A DNA stretch of 64,000 nucleotides, from NCBI GenBank assembly GCA_030913385.1, contig CP133159.1, positions 3,866,584 to 3,930,583 of the forward strand, in the 5' to 3' direction. The translations under genes and the position numbers were made by a program. Below the pieces are notes generated by a model, which made no database searches, was not told the DNA's origin, and saw only the letters and a program-made list of their open reading frames with translations. The stretch is from Cytophagaceae bacterium ABcell3. Its GTDB lineage: Bacteria; Bacteroidota; Bacteroidia; Cytophagales; Cytophagaceae. Below are positions 54,541-63,109 of the stretch, in pieces (the first letter of the stretch is position 1; each line of letters begins with the position of its first letter).

Positions 54541-57500
54541 AACTTCACAGATTTATCGTTCTTAAACTTCCGCTCTTCCCGCAAAGCAAACAATACCGGC
54601 ACCAGGAATAGGGTAACCAATGCTACGGCCATACCACCAAAAGCAGGAATAGCCATAGGAATCATGATATCCGCCCCCCTACCGGAAGAGGTAAGCACAG
54701 GCAATAAAGCGAGCAAAGTAGTAGCAGTAGTCATCAGGCAAGGCCGTACCCTTTTAAGGCCGGCCTCCAGCACCGCATTTCTTACTTCTTTAATATTTGA
54801 AGGAGCGTTTCTTTCAAAACTTTGGTTCAGATAGGTTCCAATAACTACACCATCGTCTGTAGCAATACCAAACAAAGCAATAAAACCCACCCATACAGCC
54901 ACACTTAAGTTAAATGCGCGCATCTGGAACAGGTCTCTCAGGTTTGTCCCACCAACATCAATGTTCATAAACCAACCCTGCCCGTAGAGCCACAGCATCA
55001 TAAACCCACCTGAAAAAGCCAGAGCAATGGCAGAGAAAATCATTAGGGAAGTAGTCGCCGATCGGAATTGAAAATAAAGGATGAGAAAAATCAGGGCCAA
55101 CACCACTGGTATAACAAAGGCCAGTCGCTTTTCTGCCCGAACCTGATTTTCATAGCTTCCTGAAAACTGGTAGCTTACCCCTGAAGGCACTTCCAGTTCC
55201 CCGGCTGCAATCTTGCTTTCAATATAATTTCTGGCCTCTTCCACTACAGACACTTCCGCAAAACCCGCTTTTTTGTCCAGTAGTACATAACCGGTAAGAA
55301 AGGTATTTTCGCCCCTTATCATCATAGGCCCTGAGCGGTATACAATTTCTGCTATTTCCCGAAGGGGGATCTGGGGGCCATTCATGGTAGGAATAAGCAC
55401 ATTGCCAATAGCCTCCGGGTCATCGCGCAGCTCTCTGGGATACCTGGCACGGATATTATAGCGCTCCCGCCCTTCCACGGTAGTAGTCAAAGGCATACCC
55501 CCAAGGGCAACTTCTATATACATCTGCACATCGCCAATATTCAGCCCATACCTGCCCATGGCCACCCGGTCGAGTTCTATCTCCAGATAAGGCTTCCCAA
55601 GACTCCGATCCGCAAACACAGCTTCCGATTTTACAGAAGGCACCTCTTTGAGAATGTCCTCCAGGCGCAAGCTGAAATCTTCTATTACTTTTAAGTCGGG
55701 ACCGAAAACCTTGATACCCATAGGCGCACGCATGCCGGTCTGTAACATAACCAGGCGGGTTTCAATAGGTTGCAACTTCGGCGCTGAAGTCAAACCGGGA
55801 ATACCAGAAGTTACTTGGGTTATCTCGCTCCAGATATCGTCCGGCGAGTTGATATGGTCACGCCACTGACGGTAATACTGACCTCTGCGATCAGGAATTA
55901 GTTCATTGTTTTCATCACGCAGGAACTCCCCTTCATCGTTTACAGCAAAACGGATTCGATAACCATTTTCATCGGTTTTGTATTCAGGCTTGTACAAAAT
56001 CACGTTCTCAAACATGCTTATAGGTGCAGGGTCCAGGGCACTTTCTACCCTACCGGCTTTACCCACTACCATATCCACTTCAGGAATAGACTGTACCCGC
56101 ATATCCAAAGCCTGCAAATAAACACGGTTAGCCTCCACACCAGAATGTGGCATAGAAGTAGGCATAAGCAGGAAAGAACCTTCATCAAGGGCCGGCATAA
56201 ATTCCTTGCCCATGCCCGGAAAGGCATGCGCCAGTGTAGTCCACACACCTGTAGTCCTGATATTCATGTTCAGCCTGTCAAAACCGCTGGCCACAAAACC
56301 AAAGATATTAGAAAATCCAAGCCAGACATTAAAGCCCAACAGCATAATAAAGGCAGGCAAAAGCAGGAATTTACCTTTGTTTGCCAGCGCCCAATGAAGC
56401 AATAGTGGATAGATTTTGATAAAATACTTAAAAACCCCAAGTACCAGCCCCACGACAAACAACACAAACAGGAAGTTAAAAACCTGTGCATGTCGCACCC
56501 CTAAAGGCATCCACTGTTCCGCAAGAAGCCAGCTAACAACCAAGGCCACAAGAAGACTGGTTATGGTTTTATAATGCTTTTTATGAAATTGCCTGAATCC
56601 ACCATTCTTCTTTAAAATGCCCATTTTTCCCGGAAGGTCAAGCATCAACATATTGAAACTTAAAGCTGTTAGAAAAAGCCCAGCCCATGGCAAAACCCAA
56701 ACACATGCTACACCAAGCGCCAGCAATAGGCAATGAAAATATAAACGGTAATTCCTTTTTCCTTTTCTCTTTGAAAACAACCAGTGCGCCAAAGAAGGAA
56801 GAATGAAAAGAGTAATAAACAAAGCAGCTACCAGTGCAAAAGTCTTGGTATATGCCAGAGGAGAAAATAATTTGCCTTCGGCGGCCTGAAGGGTAAATAC
56901 CGGCACAAAACTGATAATGGTGGTAGAAACTGCCGTAACGATGGCCGAAGCAACCTCAGTTGTGGCATTATAAACGGTGGTCAGAGTGGACTGGCCTGCC
57001 GGAGCTTCTTCTTTATGCCTGAGAATGTTCTCACTGAGAATTATGCCCAGGTCCACCATGGTACCGATGGCAATGGCTATACCAGACAATGCGACTATAT
57101 TGGCGTCGACATTGAAGTAGCGCATCATAATAAAGGTCATCAGCACCGCCAGGGGAAGAATGGCCGAAATGATCAATGAAGCCCTCAGGTGCAAAACCAT
57201 AATAATAATCACAATTATGGTAATCAGCACCTGCAAGCTGATGGCCTCATACAAGGTACCCAAGGTCTCCTGTATCAGCTGCGAACGGTCATAAAAAGGA
57301 ACAATAGTCACTTTGGAAGTCCTGCCATCTGCCAGTTTTTTAGATGGCAGCCCCGGGGATATTTCTGCTATTTTCTCTTTTACATTTTCTATGACCTTCA
57401 TAGGGTTCTCGCCATAGCGTGCGACTACCACACCCCCTACCGCCTCCGCACCACCTTTATCCAGGAAACCTCCATGCCCCCTGGGTGCAGGTCCGATATT

Positions 57501-58346
57501 CACGCGGGCAATATCACGGATCCGGATTGGAACATCATTGGCCACCCGTACCACCTCCCGTTCGATATCGTCCAGATTTTTAACATACCCAAGGCCACGA
57601 ACGTAATACTCTACCATGTTGATCTCAACCGTATTTGCCCCCACATCCTCATTGCTTTTGCGTAAAGCATCTACCACCTGCATCATAGAGACATTATGCG
57701 CCTTCATGGCAGAAGGATCCAGGTCTACCTGATACTCTTTAACAAAGCCACCTATAGAGGCCACTTCCGAAACCCCCTCTGCACCGGACAGTCCATACTT
57801 CACATAGAAGTCCTGAATTGACCGCAGCTCATGCAGATCCCAGCCTCCGGCAGGATTTCCGTTTTCATCCCTCCCTTCCAAAGTAAACCAGTAAATCTGC
57901 CCCAAAGCCGTGGCATCAGGCCCAAGTTTTGGCTGGACATCAGAAGGCAGTAGCCCGGCAGAAAGCGCGTTTAATTTCTCCAAAACCCTTGTACGGCTCC
58001 AATAATACTCCACATCATCATCAAAAATGAGGTAAATACTTGAAAAGCCGAACATGGAGGTACTTCGAATACTTTTCACCCCCGGCAATCCCATTAAGGA
58101 AGTTGTAAGCGGATAGGTTATCTGATCTTCCACATCCTGCGGACTACGCCCCATCCATTCAGTAAAGACGATCTGCTGGTTTTCACCGATATCGGGAATA
58201 GCATCAACGGCCACCGGATCACGGGGGAGAAAGCCTGTATCCCAATTAAACGGAGCGGTAACAATGCCCAAGCCAATAAAGGCAAGAAGCACCAAAACCG
58301 TCACCAATTTATTCTCCAGAAAAAACTTGATAAGAATATTAAGCAT
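54537..58346 (-). CDS. cusA: CusA-type RND heavy-metal efflux pump
   Basis: 1269 residues from the ATG at 58346; the frame extends to 58379 only through a GTG. Typical RND features: FNWDTGFLPRDPVAVDAIPD and TEWMGRSPQDVEDQITYPL at the start, DLGIILSENILRHKEE in TM4, MLQTGMRAPMGIKVFGPDL with a metal-binding Met, and MIPMAIPAFGGMAVAL near the end. It exports Cu(I) or Ag(I) from the periplasm by proton antiport. It is ~220 residues longer than E. coli CusA, mainly because of an extra hydrophobic block (~540-690) between the N-terminal membrane bundle and the second half. It begins 70 bases after the DUF3347 gene. Confidence 0.94.
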   Translation of the reverse strand: MLNILIKFFLENKLVTVLVLLAFIGLGIVTAPFNWDTGFLPRDPVAVDAIPDIGENQQIVFTEWMGRSPQDVEDQITYPLTTSLMGLPGVKSIRSTSMFGFSSIYLIFDDDVEYYWSRTRVLEKLNALSAGLLPSDVQPKLGPDATALGQIYWFTLEGRDENGNPAGGWDLHELRSIQDFYVKYGLSGAEGVSEVASIGGFVKEYQVDLDPSAMKAHNVSMMQVVDALRKSNEDVGANTVEINMVEYYVRGLGYVKNLDDIEREVVRVANDVPIRIRDIARVNIGPAPRGHGGFLDKGGAEAVGGVVVARYGENPMKVIENVKEKIAEISPGLPSKKLADGRTSKVTIVPFYDRSQLIQETLGTLYEAISLQVLITIIVIIIMVLHLRASLIISAILPLAVLMTFIMMRYFNVDANIVALSGIAIAIGTMVDLGIILSENILRHKEEAPAGQSTLTTVYNATTEVASAIVTAVSTTIISFVPVFTLQAAEGKLFSPLAYTKTFALVAALFITLFILPSLAHWLFSKRKGKRNYRLYFHCLLLALGVACVWVLPWAGLFLTALSFNMLMLDLPGKMGILKKNGGFRQFHKKHYKTITSLLVALVVSWLLAEQWMPLGVRHAQVFNFLFVLFVVGLVLGVFKYFIKIYPLLLHWALANKGKFLLLPAFIMLLGFNVWLGFSNIFGFVASGFDRLNMNIRTTGVWTTLAHAFPGMGKEFMPALDEGSFLLMPTSMPHSGVEANRVYLQALDMRVQSIPEVDMVVGKAGRVESALDPAPISMFENVILYKPEYKTDENGYRIRFAVNDEGEFLRDENNELIPDRRGQYYRQWRDHINSPDDIWSEITQVTSGIPGLTSAPKLQPIETRLVMLQTGMRAPMGIKVFGPDLKVIEDFSLRLEDILKEVPSVKSEAVFADRSLGKPYLEIELDRVAMGRYGLNIGDVQMYIEVALGGMPLTTTVEGRERYNIRARYPRELRDDPEAIGNVLIPTMNGPQIPLREIAEIVYRSGPMMIRGENTFLTGYVLLDKKAGFAEVSVVEEARNYIESKIAAGELEVPSGVSYQFSGSYENQVRAEKRLAFVIPVVLALIFLILYFQFRSATTSLMIFSAIALAFSGGFMMLWLYGQGWFMNIDVGGTNLRDLFQMRAFNLSVAVWVGFIALFGIATDDGVVIGTYLNQSFERNAPSNIKEVRNAVLEAGLKRVRPCLMTTATTLLALLPVLTSSGRGADIMIPMAIPAFGGMAVALVTLFLVPVLFALREERKFKNDKSVKL

Positions 58347-58416
58347 AAAATCAGGTTTAAAGTCATAGAAAAAATACACCTAAAGCACTATACTGTACTT
58401 TTAGTCCATGACTATA

Positions 58417-58914
58417 TTACAACTCTTCCTGTACCACACCACACTTCAGCATTTTATCGCCAAAGTAAGGGTTTCTGATTTCCTTTTCATTAGAAAGCCA
58501 GACTCCGCCCTGATTTCCCAAGGCCATTGGACAATGCTGTACATAGACCTTTTTATGCTTATAGCCTGAAAATGCAATAAATGCATGCATATTTTCAGAC
58601 AGAGGTTTAAACTCTTTTCGTTGGATGTCCAAATCAGATGCTTCTGATATTTTCTTAAGGCTTACCTTAAGCTTTTCAACCAGCTCCTTATCTGGTACTT
58701 TTGAAGCAGATATTTTCTCTGTCAAATGCAGCATTTTTTCCGCCTCCTTAGCTGAAAGTGTAGCATCCGACTTAATCAATGCGTCTTTTAGTGAATAATA
58801 CTGCTGCAGCAACTTGCTTACCGATTCTGAAGGCAGCAATACTTCGGCATGTAAAAAGAAAGAAGAAAGCACTAAAGTGAACACAAATATTATCGACCTT
58901 TTGACAGTTTTCAT
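58417..58914 (-). CDS. DUF3347-domain periplasmic protein
   Basis: 165 residues with a signal peptide (TLVLSSFFLHAEV). The single DUF3347 domain ends YVQHCPMALGNQGGVWLS and NPYFGDKMLKCGVV, matching the C-terminus of CusB encoded 5 kb downstream. The conserved H-C-P-M and K-C motifs suggest a copper-binding site. It may be a periplasmic carrier passing metal to the pump. It precedes cusA by 70 bases on the same strand and is probably the first gene of the cus operon. Confidence 0.88.
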   Translation of the reverse strand: MKTVKRSIIFVFTLVLSSFFLHAEVLLPSESVSKLLQQYYSLKDALIKSDATLSAKEAEKMLHLTEKISASKVPDKELVEKLKVSLKKISEASDLDIQRKEFKPLSENMHAFIAFSGYKHKKVYVQHCPMALGNQGGVWLSNEKEIRNPYFGDKMLKCGVVQEEL

Positions 58915-59051
58915 AATCTCAAAGTTTTAGTATAATTTAAATTTTACCCAGGTTGTAAAGACATATAACGCATATAGATAAATAGGAAATGCCTCCACAA
59001 ATATTTTAAAAGTAGAACAACAGCTCTATATAGCACTCAAGTGGGTGATTT

Positions 59052-59459
59052 TTAAATTATGAAAACCTGTATTAAAGGACGGATAACAGAAGATATTTCA
59101 AGAGGGGGCTTATAATGAACTGTAGCCTTCTGCCATGAGCCTAAATTCGACACTATAGCCTCATGAAAAGAAGGGATAATTCCGTAAAAAACATCAAAGC
59201 TAAGCACTTTGTGCGTATAGCTATATTCAGTATCAAGAAAAGCCTCTGCTATGAAATCATCACAGCAGGAGTCTTTATTTAATGTTGGCGTTTCGCAATT
59301 ACCTTTTCTTTCCTCCATACCACAGCCCAATTGATCAGGCATCCCTAGACCTAAAGCAGCCTGTGCGATCTCATCTTCACAATAATGTACTGCTACTGTA
59401 ACCTTCAGTGACAGAAACAAAATGAGTGCTGCGAGCGATATGGATAAAAGTTTATGCAT
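59052..59459 (-). CDS. HYC_CC_PP-family protein
   Basis: 135 residues from the ATG at 59459 (a TTG at 59480 would add seven). The signal peptide (AALILFLSLKVTVA) is followed at once by HYCEDE (25-30). Then come CGMEERKGNCE, DSCCDDF and, near the C-terminus, HYKPPLEI, the three elements that name the HYC_CC_PP family. These small exported Cys-rich proteins recur in metal-resistance loci of Bacteroidota; the function is not established but metal binding is likely. It is separated from the HMA gene upstream by 88 bases. Confidence 0.86.
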   Translation of the reverse strand: MHKLLSISLAALILFLSLKVTVAVHYCEDEIAQAALGLGMPDQLGCGMEERKGNCETPTLNKDSCCDDFIAEAFLDTEYSYTHKVLSFDVFYGIIPSFHEAIVSNLGSWQKATVHYKPPLEISSVIRPLIQVFII

Positions 59460-59547
59460 TTGTTTGTTAACGCAAAGCAAGTAAAATAATTACATTAAGG
59501 TTTTGACATGATGCAATATACAAAATGATATGAATCATCAAAAAATA

Positions 59548-59760
59548 TCAAACGTTTACAATTTCAGAGGTAAACCCAACTTGTTTGATTTTTTCCTGAA
59601 TTTCTACAGAGCTAATATTTTCACCTTTTACTGTTAACACTTTATCTGGATCAGTTGTATCCACCTGCCACTCGACACCGCTAAGTTCGTTAAGAAACGG
59701 AGACACTTTTGCTACACAGCTAGAACAGTTAATATTGGTCTTAAATTTTAAAGTCTTCAT
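59548..59760 (-). CDS. HMA-domain copper chaperone-like protein
   Basis: 70 residues, a single heavy-metal-associated domain. The metal loop is NINCSSCVAKVSPFL, with Cys 12 and Cys 15 (C-x-x-C), though the Met usually before the first Cys is Asn. The rest fits the beta-alpha-beta-beta-alpha-beta fold (VEWQVDTTDPDKVLTVKGE, IQEKIKQVGFTSEIV). It would carry Cu(I) in the cytoplasm, probably to CopB. It is the most upstream gene of the copper island on this strand and divergent from the His-rich outer-membrane protein. Confidence 0.9.
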   Translation of the reverse strand: MKTLKFKTNINCSSCVAKVSPFLNELSGVEWQVDTTDPDKVLTVKGENISSVEIQEKIKQVGFTSEIVNV

Positions 59761-59783
59761 TGCTAATATTTTTTTATACTCTA

Positions 59784-59819
59784 CAAATGTAACAAGTCTG
59801 CAAAAGGAATCTGTTACAT
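59784..59819 (-). promoter_or_regulatory. Promoter and possible operator of the HMA-chaperone gene
   Basis: On the minus strand TACATTTG (59791-59784) matches the -7 consensus exactly, 24 bases before the ATG; a -33 TTG is not present. An inverted repeat ATGTAAC (59787-59793) with GTTACAT (59813-59819) overlaps it and could be a regulator site. No regulator gene is adjacent. Confidence 0.4.
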
Positions 59820-59921
59820 AATTTTTGATTTGTGTTATAGAATTTAATTATCCTATAAACTGCCTCAAACAATTACACAACCAACCTGTTAGTTAACTCA
59901 AAATAAAACAATTCCCTGTAA

Positions 59922-61310
59922 ATGAAAGAGGCGTATTTTTTTTTGTTGTTGACTTTGTGTATATGCAAATGTGAGTTAGGAATGGCTCAACACCCCCATG
60001 GGAATGACGAGGAACATGACGATCACCATGCACATGATGAGCATGACATGGATGAAGCCCCTTCCTTCCTCTCCAGAAACTTACCTATGACGGTCAATGG
60101 TTCCGGAACTGCATGGCACCCAACAAACTCTCCCATGTACATGAACTTTACCCAATCAGGAGCGTGGAATATGATGCTACATTATGGTATATTTCCTGCT
60201 TATACTTTTCAAAACCCACACAATCCTGATTACCGAGGTACCAACGAATTTTTTATGCCCACATGGGTGATGGGAATGGCTAATAGAAAAGTTGGCAAGC
60301 GCGGTTTACTATCTGTAAGAGGTATGTTGTCGGCCGACCCACTGATCATGGGAGGAAATGGCTATCCGTTACTTTATCAAACAGGAGAAACTTATCAAGG
60401 GGAGCCATTAATAGACCGACAACACCCTCATGACCTGTTTTCGGAGCTATCAATTGCGTACAGCTATGCCTTTACTGAAGATATAGATGGCTATGTTTAC
60501 CTTGGCTATCCCGGCGAACCGGCTTTAGGCCCTCCTGCCTTCATGCATCGGCCATCTGGCCTGAACATTCCTGATTCTCCATTAGGTCACCACTGGCAAG
60601 ATGCCACACATATTATTTATGGTGTAGCCACAACAGGTTTTCGGTACAAAAGGTTGAGAATAGAAGGTTCATGGTTTACAGGCAGGGAACCAGGAGAAGA
60701 TAGATTATGGTTTGACGAGCCACGGTTTGACTCCTTCAGCGGCAGGATAAACTATTTACTGGGCAAATCTTTGGCACTACAGGCATCATATAGCTACCTC
60801 CATTCACCAGAAGTACATGAACCGGAAAGGGATGTAAACCGCTTAACGGCCTCTATCCTTCACAATGTATGGCTGAACACCGAGAGTGTACTTTCTTCTT
60901 CCTTAGTATATGGGCTTAACAGAAGCTGGGACAGGGCTGTACCTGATGACATCCTTCCCTCCAACTCATTTTTATTGGAATCAGCACTTCAAGCCTCAAG
61001 GTTCAACTTATTTGTCAGAGCTGAACTGTTGGAAAAGTCTTTTCATGAACTAGGCATCGGGGTCAATGACCATCATAACAATAATGGACACAACGACCAT
61101 CATATTGATGAATACGAAAACGTTTGGATAGGAGCCATAAAGCCCGGCGCCTCCGTTTATCTTCTAAAAAACAAGCATTTCTGGCTAGATGGCGGTTTCA
61201 CAGTAACTTTTCATAGAACAAGTCCTGAGCTGATATCTTACTACGGAGCACAAAACACCATGGCATATCAAGTTTTTTTAAGAATGATACCTCCTATGAT
61301 GAGACATTAA
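59922..61310 (+). CDS. His-rich predicted outer-membrane beta-barrel protein of the copper island
   Basis: 462 residues with a signal peptide (LTLCICKCELGMAQ). The mature N-terminus is a His/Asp/Glu-rich stretch (HGNDEEHDDHHAHDEHDMDE), a likely copper-binding tail, and a second His cluster occurs near 385-395 (DHHNNNGHNDHH). The rest has repeated amphipathic strands (RGLLSVRGMLSADPL, ASYSYLHSP, HFWLDGGFTVTFHR) and many Met and His (SPMYMNFTQSGAWNMMLHY). I do not know a named family; similar proteins may be annotated as hypothetical near cus genes. It is divergent from the HMA-chaperone gene, so it may share its control region. Confidence 0.75.
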   Translation: MKEAYFFLLLTLCICKCELGMAQHPHGNDEEHDDHHAHDEHDMDEAPSFLSRNLPMTVNGSGTAWHPTNSPMYMNFTQSGAWNMMLHYGIFPAYTFQNPHNPDYRGTNEFFMPTWVMGMANRKVGKRGLLSVRGMLSADPLIMGGNGYPLLYQTGETYQGEPLIDRQHPHDLFSELSIAYSYAFTEDIDGYVYLGYPGEPALGPPAFMHRPSGLNIPDSPLGHHWQDATHIIYGVATTGFRYKRLRIEGSWFTGREPGEDRLWFDEPRFDSFSGRINYLLGKSLALQASYSYLHSPEVHEPERDVNRLTASILHNVWLNTESVLSSSLVYGLNRSWDRAVPDDILPSNSFLLESALQASRFNLFVRAELLEKSFHELGIGVNDHHNNNGHNDHHIDEYENVWIGAIKPGASVYLLKNKHFWLDGGFTVTFHRTSPELISYYGAQNTMAYQVFLRMIPPMMRH

Positions 61311-61338
61311 ACCTGAATTTTAAACTATAGATTTCACC

Positions 61339-61387
61339 ATGAGGAGCAAAACACAACAAATCAGTACTTTTGCGTCGCAAAGCATAG
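61339..61387 (+). repeat. Sequence similar to 51123-51172, with an exact -7 promoter box
   Basis: Shares ordered blocks with 51123-51172. It contains TACTTTTG (61365-61372), an exact match to the -7 consensus TAnnTTTG, followed by a small palindrome TTTGCG-T-CGCAAA. No protein-coding gene clearly follows; the hairpin at 61445 lies ~70 bases downstream. Confidence 0.4.
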
Positions 61388-61444
61388 AGATCTTATTGCG
61401 TTTCTCAAGGTTAAAACAGGACATACCGTTCAGACCAGAAAAAG

Positions 61445-61502
61445 CTCAGTACAATAGTGGTTTCTACAAGGCATATCTTGTTCTACCAACTACTGTACTG
61501 AG
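61445..61502 (+). other. Long imperfect hairpin, possible small RNA or terminator
   Basis: CTCAGTACA (61445-61453) pairs with TGTACTGAG (61494-61502). TAGTGG pairs with CCAACTA with one bulge, and ACAAG (61466-61470) with CTTGT (61477-61481). The 58-base foldback sits between the convergent ends of the His-rich protein and DUF1275 genes, so it may end transcription or be the body of a small RNA started at the -7 box at 61365. Confidence 0.5.
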
Positions 61503-61513
61503 ACGTCACTTTA

Positions 61514-62329
61514 TTATTTACTATTCAAAATGTTTCTGTCAGCGTCTGAACCACTAAAAGCAAAAGATTCCCTGACCTTTTCGTACCTTTTAGCCCCTAA
61601 TGCCTTTTTCAAAAGTTTACGTTTGATTTTTAAGACAATGTACTTGAGGTTGTCATAACCTAGTGAGAACAATAAAATGCCTGCTGCTAAATAGAACACT
61701 TTAAAACCATAATGCAGAAATGCATACCCCCCTAGGACGCCCCCGATGAAGTAAAAGAAAAGAATGGTAAACCTAAGCTTTAATTTTTTTTGAAGCACCT
61801 TTTTATCTGTATCTGCATTGAACAATGCGGCCAGTTCAATTCCTAGATCAGTAAAAAGTCCTGTTAAGTGAGTTGTACGCACTACGGCATTAGATATGTG
61901 TGTCACCAAAGCATTTTGCAAACCCATGGAAAAAAGCAGTATAGCTGAAAGCCATTCGGCCTCAATCAAGCGTTCCTGATAAAAATACATGCCATAAATA
62001 CCTATTCCGAACAATAGTATTGCTTCAAATAAGATAGTAGCATAATTATATGGCTTTGGGTTTTTCTTTCCAATTACAAGGGAAAAAAAGGTAGAAACAA
62101 AAGATCCAAAAATAAACATAAACAACCATACGGCGAGAATAAATACTTGATGCCAATGATTTTTAGCTATTTCCTCTGACAATATAGCCATATGGCCTGT
62201 TACATTGGTTGTCAACACATAAAATGCCATAATACTGGCTACATTGACAATACCTGCCGTGGTAGACAGGTAAGAAGCCAATCGGATGTTATCGTTAAAT
62301 GTTCTGTATTTTCCTATTTTTCTATACAT
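61514..62329 (-). CDS. DUF1275 (YoaK-family) membrane protein
   Basis: 271 residues with six or seven membrane segments. The signature TTAGIVNVASIMAF and VLTTNVTGHMAILSEEI (N-V-T-G-x-x-x), and MGLQNALVTHISNAVVRTTHLTG in outline, are diagnostic of the DUF1275/YoaK family, function unknown. The basic C-terminal tail is cytoplasmic. It starts 13 bases after the lipoprotein gene on the same strand, so the two form an operon. Confidence 0.9.
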   Translation of the reverse strand: MYRKIGKYRTFNDNIRLASYLSTTAGIVNVASIMAFYVLTTNVTGHMAILSEEIAKNHWHQVFILAVWLFMFIFGSFVSTFFSLVIGKKNPKPYNYATILFEAILLFGIGIYGMYFYQERLIEAEWLSAILLFSMGLQNALVTHISNAVVRTTHLTGLFTDLGIELAALFNADTDKKVLQKKLKLRFTILFFYFIGGVLGGYAFLHYGFKVFYLAAGILLFSLGYDNLKYIVLKIKRKLLKKALGAKRYEKVRESFAFSGSDADRNILNSK

Positions 62330-62342
62330 TCAATACCTGTTT

Positions 62343-62765
62343 TTAATCGTTTATCACATTACTTTTCTGAAAGAATAGCCGGGCTACTCCTTTAATCTCC
62401 ATTCCAATATCGATATTTAATTCCAGCGCCTCCTCATCAAGGTTAGTAATATCATACACCTCAGGTTCACCGTCAGAGTACTTTAACTTTAAGATATGTC
62501 CCCTTCCTAAAAGCGTCCAATCGCCTTGGGCAACTGCTCCTTCCTTATTAGTGATCTCAAAAGAGTGATCGGGGCGAAAAACCCATACTTCTGTCTCATG
62601 TCTCCTAATTTCTCTATGACCGTGATCTTGCAGCTTTTTCACCTCATAATCCTCATATTCTGACTTGACTTCAACCCATTTGCCCAGAATTTTTTCTTCA
62701 GGATGGTCAGAGCAGGAGGTTAAAAGAATGGGGAACAATAAAAATAAAATAAACCTATTAATCAT
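62343..62765 (-). CDS. Small lipoprotein, lipocalin-like
   Basis: 140 residues. The lipoprotein signal is LLFPILLTSC (Cys 18). The body begins ILGKWVEVKSEYED and later reads VWVFRPDHSFEITNKEG and GDWTLLGRGHILKLKY, the G-x-W and strand pattern of lipocalin-like domains that are common in Bacteroidota lipoproteins. It precedes the DUF1275 gene by 13 bases. Role unknown. The 278-base gap upstream holds a small hairpin (GAAGTCC with GGACTTC near 62783-62804) and no gene. Confidence 0.8.
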   Translation of the reverse strand: MINRFILFLLFPILLTSCSDHPEEKILGKWVEVKSEYEDYEVKKLQDHGHREIRRHETEVWVFRPDHSFEITNKEGAVAQGDWTLLGRGHILKLKYSDGEPEVYDITNLDEEALELNIDIGMEIKGVARLFFQKSNVIND

Positions 62766-63109
62766 ATACCTATGTTAATTTATAGAAGTCCAAACATGGA
62801 CTTCCTTTATCTCCAATAAAATAATGATGGAAAATCGAGGCGGAATACTGAACCTTATAACGGCCTTACCTCTTTCAAGAACTTAAGGAAAAGAGCTTCT
62901 TGTTATAGTATTATAACCTTGTCAGGAACAACGTTAGTCCAAGATTAATTCATTTAAGGTTACAAAAAAACAAGTTTTTTTTACTCTAGCAAATTATTAT
63001 AAAATTTTTAGCAATCGAAAAATAAGGCACCCTCCATCTTTGAATGGCGTTTTTTTCAGATTCTTCAGGTATATTTGCACATTGTTCAGTTATACTAATA
63101 CTTGGTTTA

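Noticed and set aside
61339-61557. A 72-codon plus-strand frame starting at the repeated intergenic sequence
   Set aside because: It crosses the long hairpin and runs into the antisense end of the DUF1275 gene; no recognisable domain or coding pattern.
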